From NCBI GenBank assembly GCA_964459305.1, contig CAYWNA010000146.1:1-32790 (forward strand): 32,790 nucleotides of DNA. The letters are read 5' to 3'. Made by a program: the position numbers and the translations under genes. Source of the stretch: CAYWNA01 sp964459305 (GTDB lineage Bacteria; Planctomycetota; Planctomycetia; Pirellulales; Pirellulaceae). Position 1 is the stretch's first letter. The number at the start of each line of letters is the position of its first letter. Of this stretch, positions 31,570-32,790 are shown piece by piece. Below the pieces are notes generated by a model, which was not told where the DNA came from, did no database searches, and saw only the letters and a list, made by a program, of their open reading frames with translations.

Positions 31570-32715
31570 TCACGGCAGCATCATGATGCAGGAAGGCTTC
31601 GGCACGGAAATGGGATCGCCGACGGATTTCAAGGTGCCGGTTTGAGGATCGATCCGAAACACCGCGATGTTGTCGCCGGGCATGTTTGCGCACAAAAGCA
31701 ACTTGCCGCACGGCGTGATGGCCAGGTTCTGCGGGCCTTTGCCGAGGCTAGGTTCAATCTCGATCAGCTTCAGCCGGCCGTCATCGCCGATTTCGTACGC
31801 GGCGATGCTGTCGTGCCCTCGATTCGTACCATACAGGAACTGACCGTCCGGCGTGATCTTTAGGTCGGCGCAATGGCTCGTGTCATCAAAGTCCTCAGGC
31901 AGTGTCGAGATTGTCTTCCGCTCGATCAACATTCCCGATTCTGCAGCGTAGTCGAACAACGTGACCGAATTCTTGAGTTCGTTGATGACGTACACGCGTT
32001 TGCCATTGGGATGAAACGTCAAATGCCGAGGTCCCGCGCCGGGCGGCGTTCTCACGAAGGGCTGCTGGTTAGGCGAGATTTTTGCCGTGGCCGCGTCCAG
32101 CCGATAGCCCAGCACCTGGTCGATCCCCAGATCGGCTGCGTAGGCAAAACGGTTGTCGGGACTGACAACGATGCAGTGAGCGTAAGGCCCGTCCTGCCGT
32201 TTGGGATCGACGCTCGATCCGGCATGCTGAATGAACGACGACGCTTCGGCCAGCGAGCCGTCTGCCTGTACCGGCAGTGATGCCACGCTGCCGGTGGAGT
32301 AGTTGGCGACGAGCACCGTCTTGCCAGTCGCGTCCACATCCAGATAGCAGCTTGCGGAACCAAGACTGGACTGACGGTTCAATAACTTCAGCCGACCGGT
32401 ACGACCTTCGATTTCGTATGCGGCGACCTGTTCGTGTTCTTCTCCGCCGAACTTCTGCGCGTGAATCGAATAAAGGAACCTGTGATCCGAGGACACAGCC
32501 ATGAAAAAAGGATGCTCGACGTCGGTCGTCCGATGGACCAGCTTCAACCGGCCGGTCTCCATCTCCAATTGGTAAGCATGGATGGCGCCGTCGTCCCCCG
32601 CGGCGAAAGCCGAGATGAAAACCAGCGGCTCGTCCGCATTCGTCACTTGAACCGCGTTACCGAACATCGCACCAACCACGATTGGAAACAGAATTGGCAG
32701 GAGTTTCTTGGTCAT
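31570..32715 (-). CDS. Secreted lactonase-family seven-bladed beta-propeller protein
   Basis: A 381-residue protein with a signal peptide (about 1-27, ending TNA) and a seven-bladed propeller of the 6-phosphogluconolactonase/YbhE-like lactonase family. Typical blade text is visible: VFISAFAAGDDGAIHAYQLE, FMAVSSDHRFLYSI, AHCIVVSPDNRFAYAADLG, RHLTFHPNGKRVYVINE, DLKITPDGQFLYGTNRG and NLAITPCGKLLLCANM. Cytoplasmic relatives open 6-phosphogluconolactone in the pentose phosphate route. The export signal makes that role unlikely here, and a sugar-lactone or binding role outside the membrane is more likely. GAGG lies about 11 bases before the ATG. It is the first gene of the minus-strand block in this window. 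Confidence 0.9.
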   Translation of the reverse strand: MTKKLLPILFPIVVGAMFGNAVQVTNADEPLVFISAFAAGDDGAIHAYQLEMETGRLKLVHRTTDVEHPFFMAVSSDHRFLYSIHAQKFGGEEHEQVAAYEIEGRTGRLKLLNRQSSLGSASCYLDVDATGKTVLVANYSTGSVASLPVQADGSLAEASSFIQHAGSSVDPKRQDGPYAHCIVVSPDNRFAYAADLGIDQVLGYRLDAATAKISPNQQPFVRTPPGAGPRHLTFHPNGKRVYVINELKNSVTLFDYAAESGMLIERKTISTLPEDFDDTSHCADLKITPDGQFLYGTNRGHDSIAAYEIGDDGRLKLIEIEPSLGKGPQNLAITPCGKLLLCANMPGDNIAVFRIDPQTGTLKSVGDPISVPKPSCIMMLP

Positions 32716-32790
32716 GAGCTAATAACCTCAATAATTCGGAAGGCATTGACATTACCATGGGTTCTAATTCAGTTTCGCGACAATGTCCGC

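Overview
The window looks like chromosomal DNA from a planctomycete, probably of the Pirellulales type. This is an inference from content. It has a secreted formylglycine sulfatase, long secreted multidomain proteins, an N-terminal Arg-rich plus 'LExR'-like leader on a secreted protein, a beta-propeller lactonase, a PhoD-type phosphatase, a four-helix-bundle (S23/IVS-type) gene and a double-length UvrA. The double-length UvrA is a trait shared with chlamydiae in the PVC group. GC content is high and gene density is moderate. Many intergenic palindromes and low-complexity repeats sit between genes.

Layout. 1-740: decayed tyrosine recombinase tail (-). 739-1719: SMP-30/gluconolactonase-like secreted protein (+), separated by a palindrome from the convergent pair sulfatase (1843-3210) and M20 metallopeptidase (3253-4458), both on -. 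4592-4966: dCTPase/MazG-like pyrophosphohydrolase (+), sharing its stop bases with a 1233-residue CTLD/LamG/helical/WD40 lipoprotein (4963-8664, -), which follows a NUDIX gene (8782-9186, -). 9319-9932: an outer-membrane barrel gene broken by an internal deletion (+). 9907-11760: sulfotransferase-glycosyltransferase-TPR fusion (-). 11990-13120: HEAT/LRR-like secreted protein (-). 13261-15537: secreted protein with G-P-T/S-P-T repeats (-). 16069-16545: ECF sigma factor with an unclear start (-).

16546-19140 is an accessory island. It holds a tandem duplication of a 316-bp element with 19-bp terminal inverted repeats plus a small two-helix membrane-protein gene. The first gene copy is frameshifted and the second is intact. 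A 113-residue membrane protein and a relic of the barrel gene's 3' end lie between the copies.

19141-26262 encodes a 2373-residue UvrA: two complete UvrA units in tandem (four ATPase sites) followed by a duplicated, unrecognised C-terminal module of about 2 x 150 residues. A strong hairpin separates it from a block of four - strand genes read right to left: lactonase (31570-32715), four-helix-bundle protein (31068-31433), large secreted glycosidase-like protein (28021-31041) and PhoD-like phosphatase (26453-27913). The four-helix-bundle gene is bracketed by oppositely oriented hexamer repeats.

The strongest candidates for something undescribed are the duplicated C-terminal module on the tandem UvrA, the terminal-inverted-repeat element with its membrane-protein cargo, and the hexamer-repeat-bracketed four-helix-bundle gene. 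Nothing here forms a recognisable defence island, CRISPR array, prophage or biosynthetic cluster.
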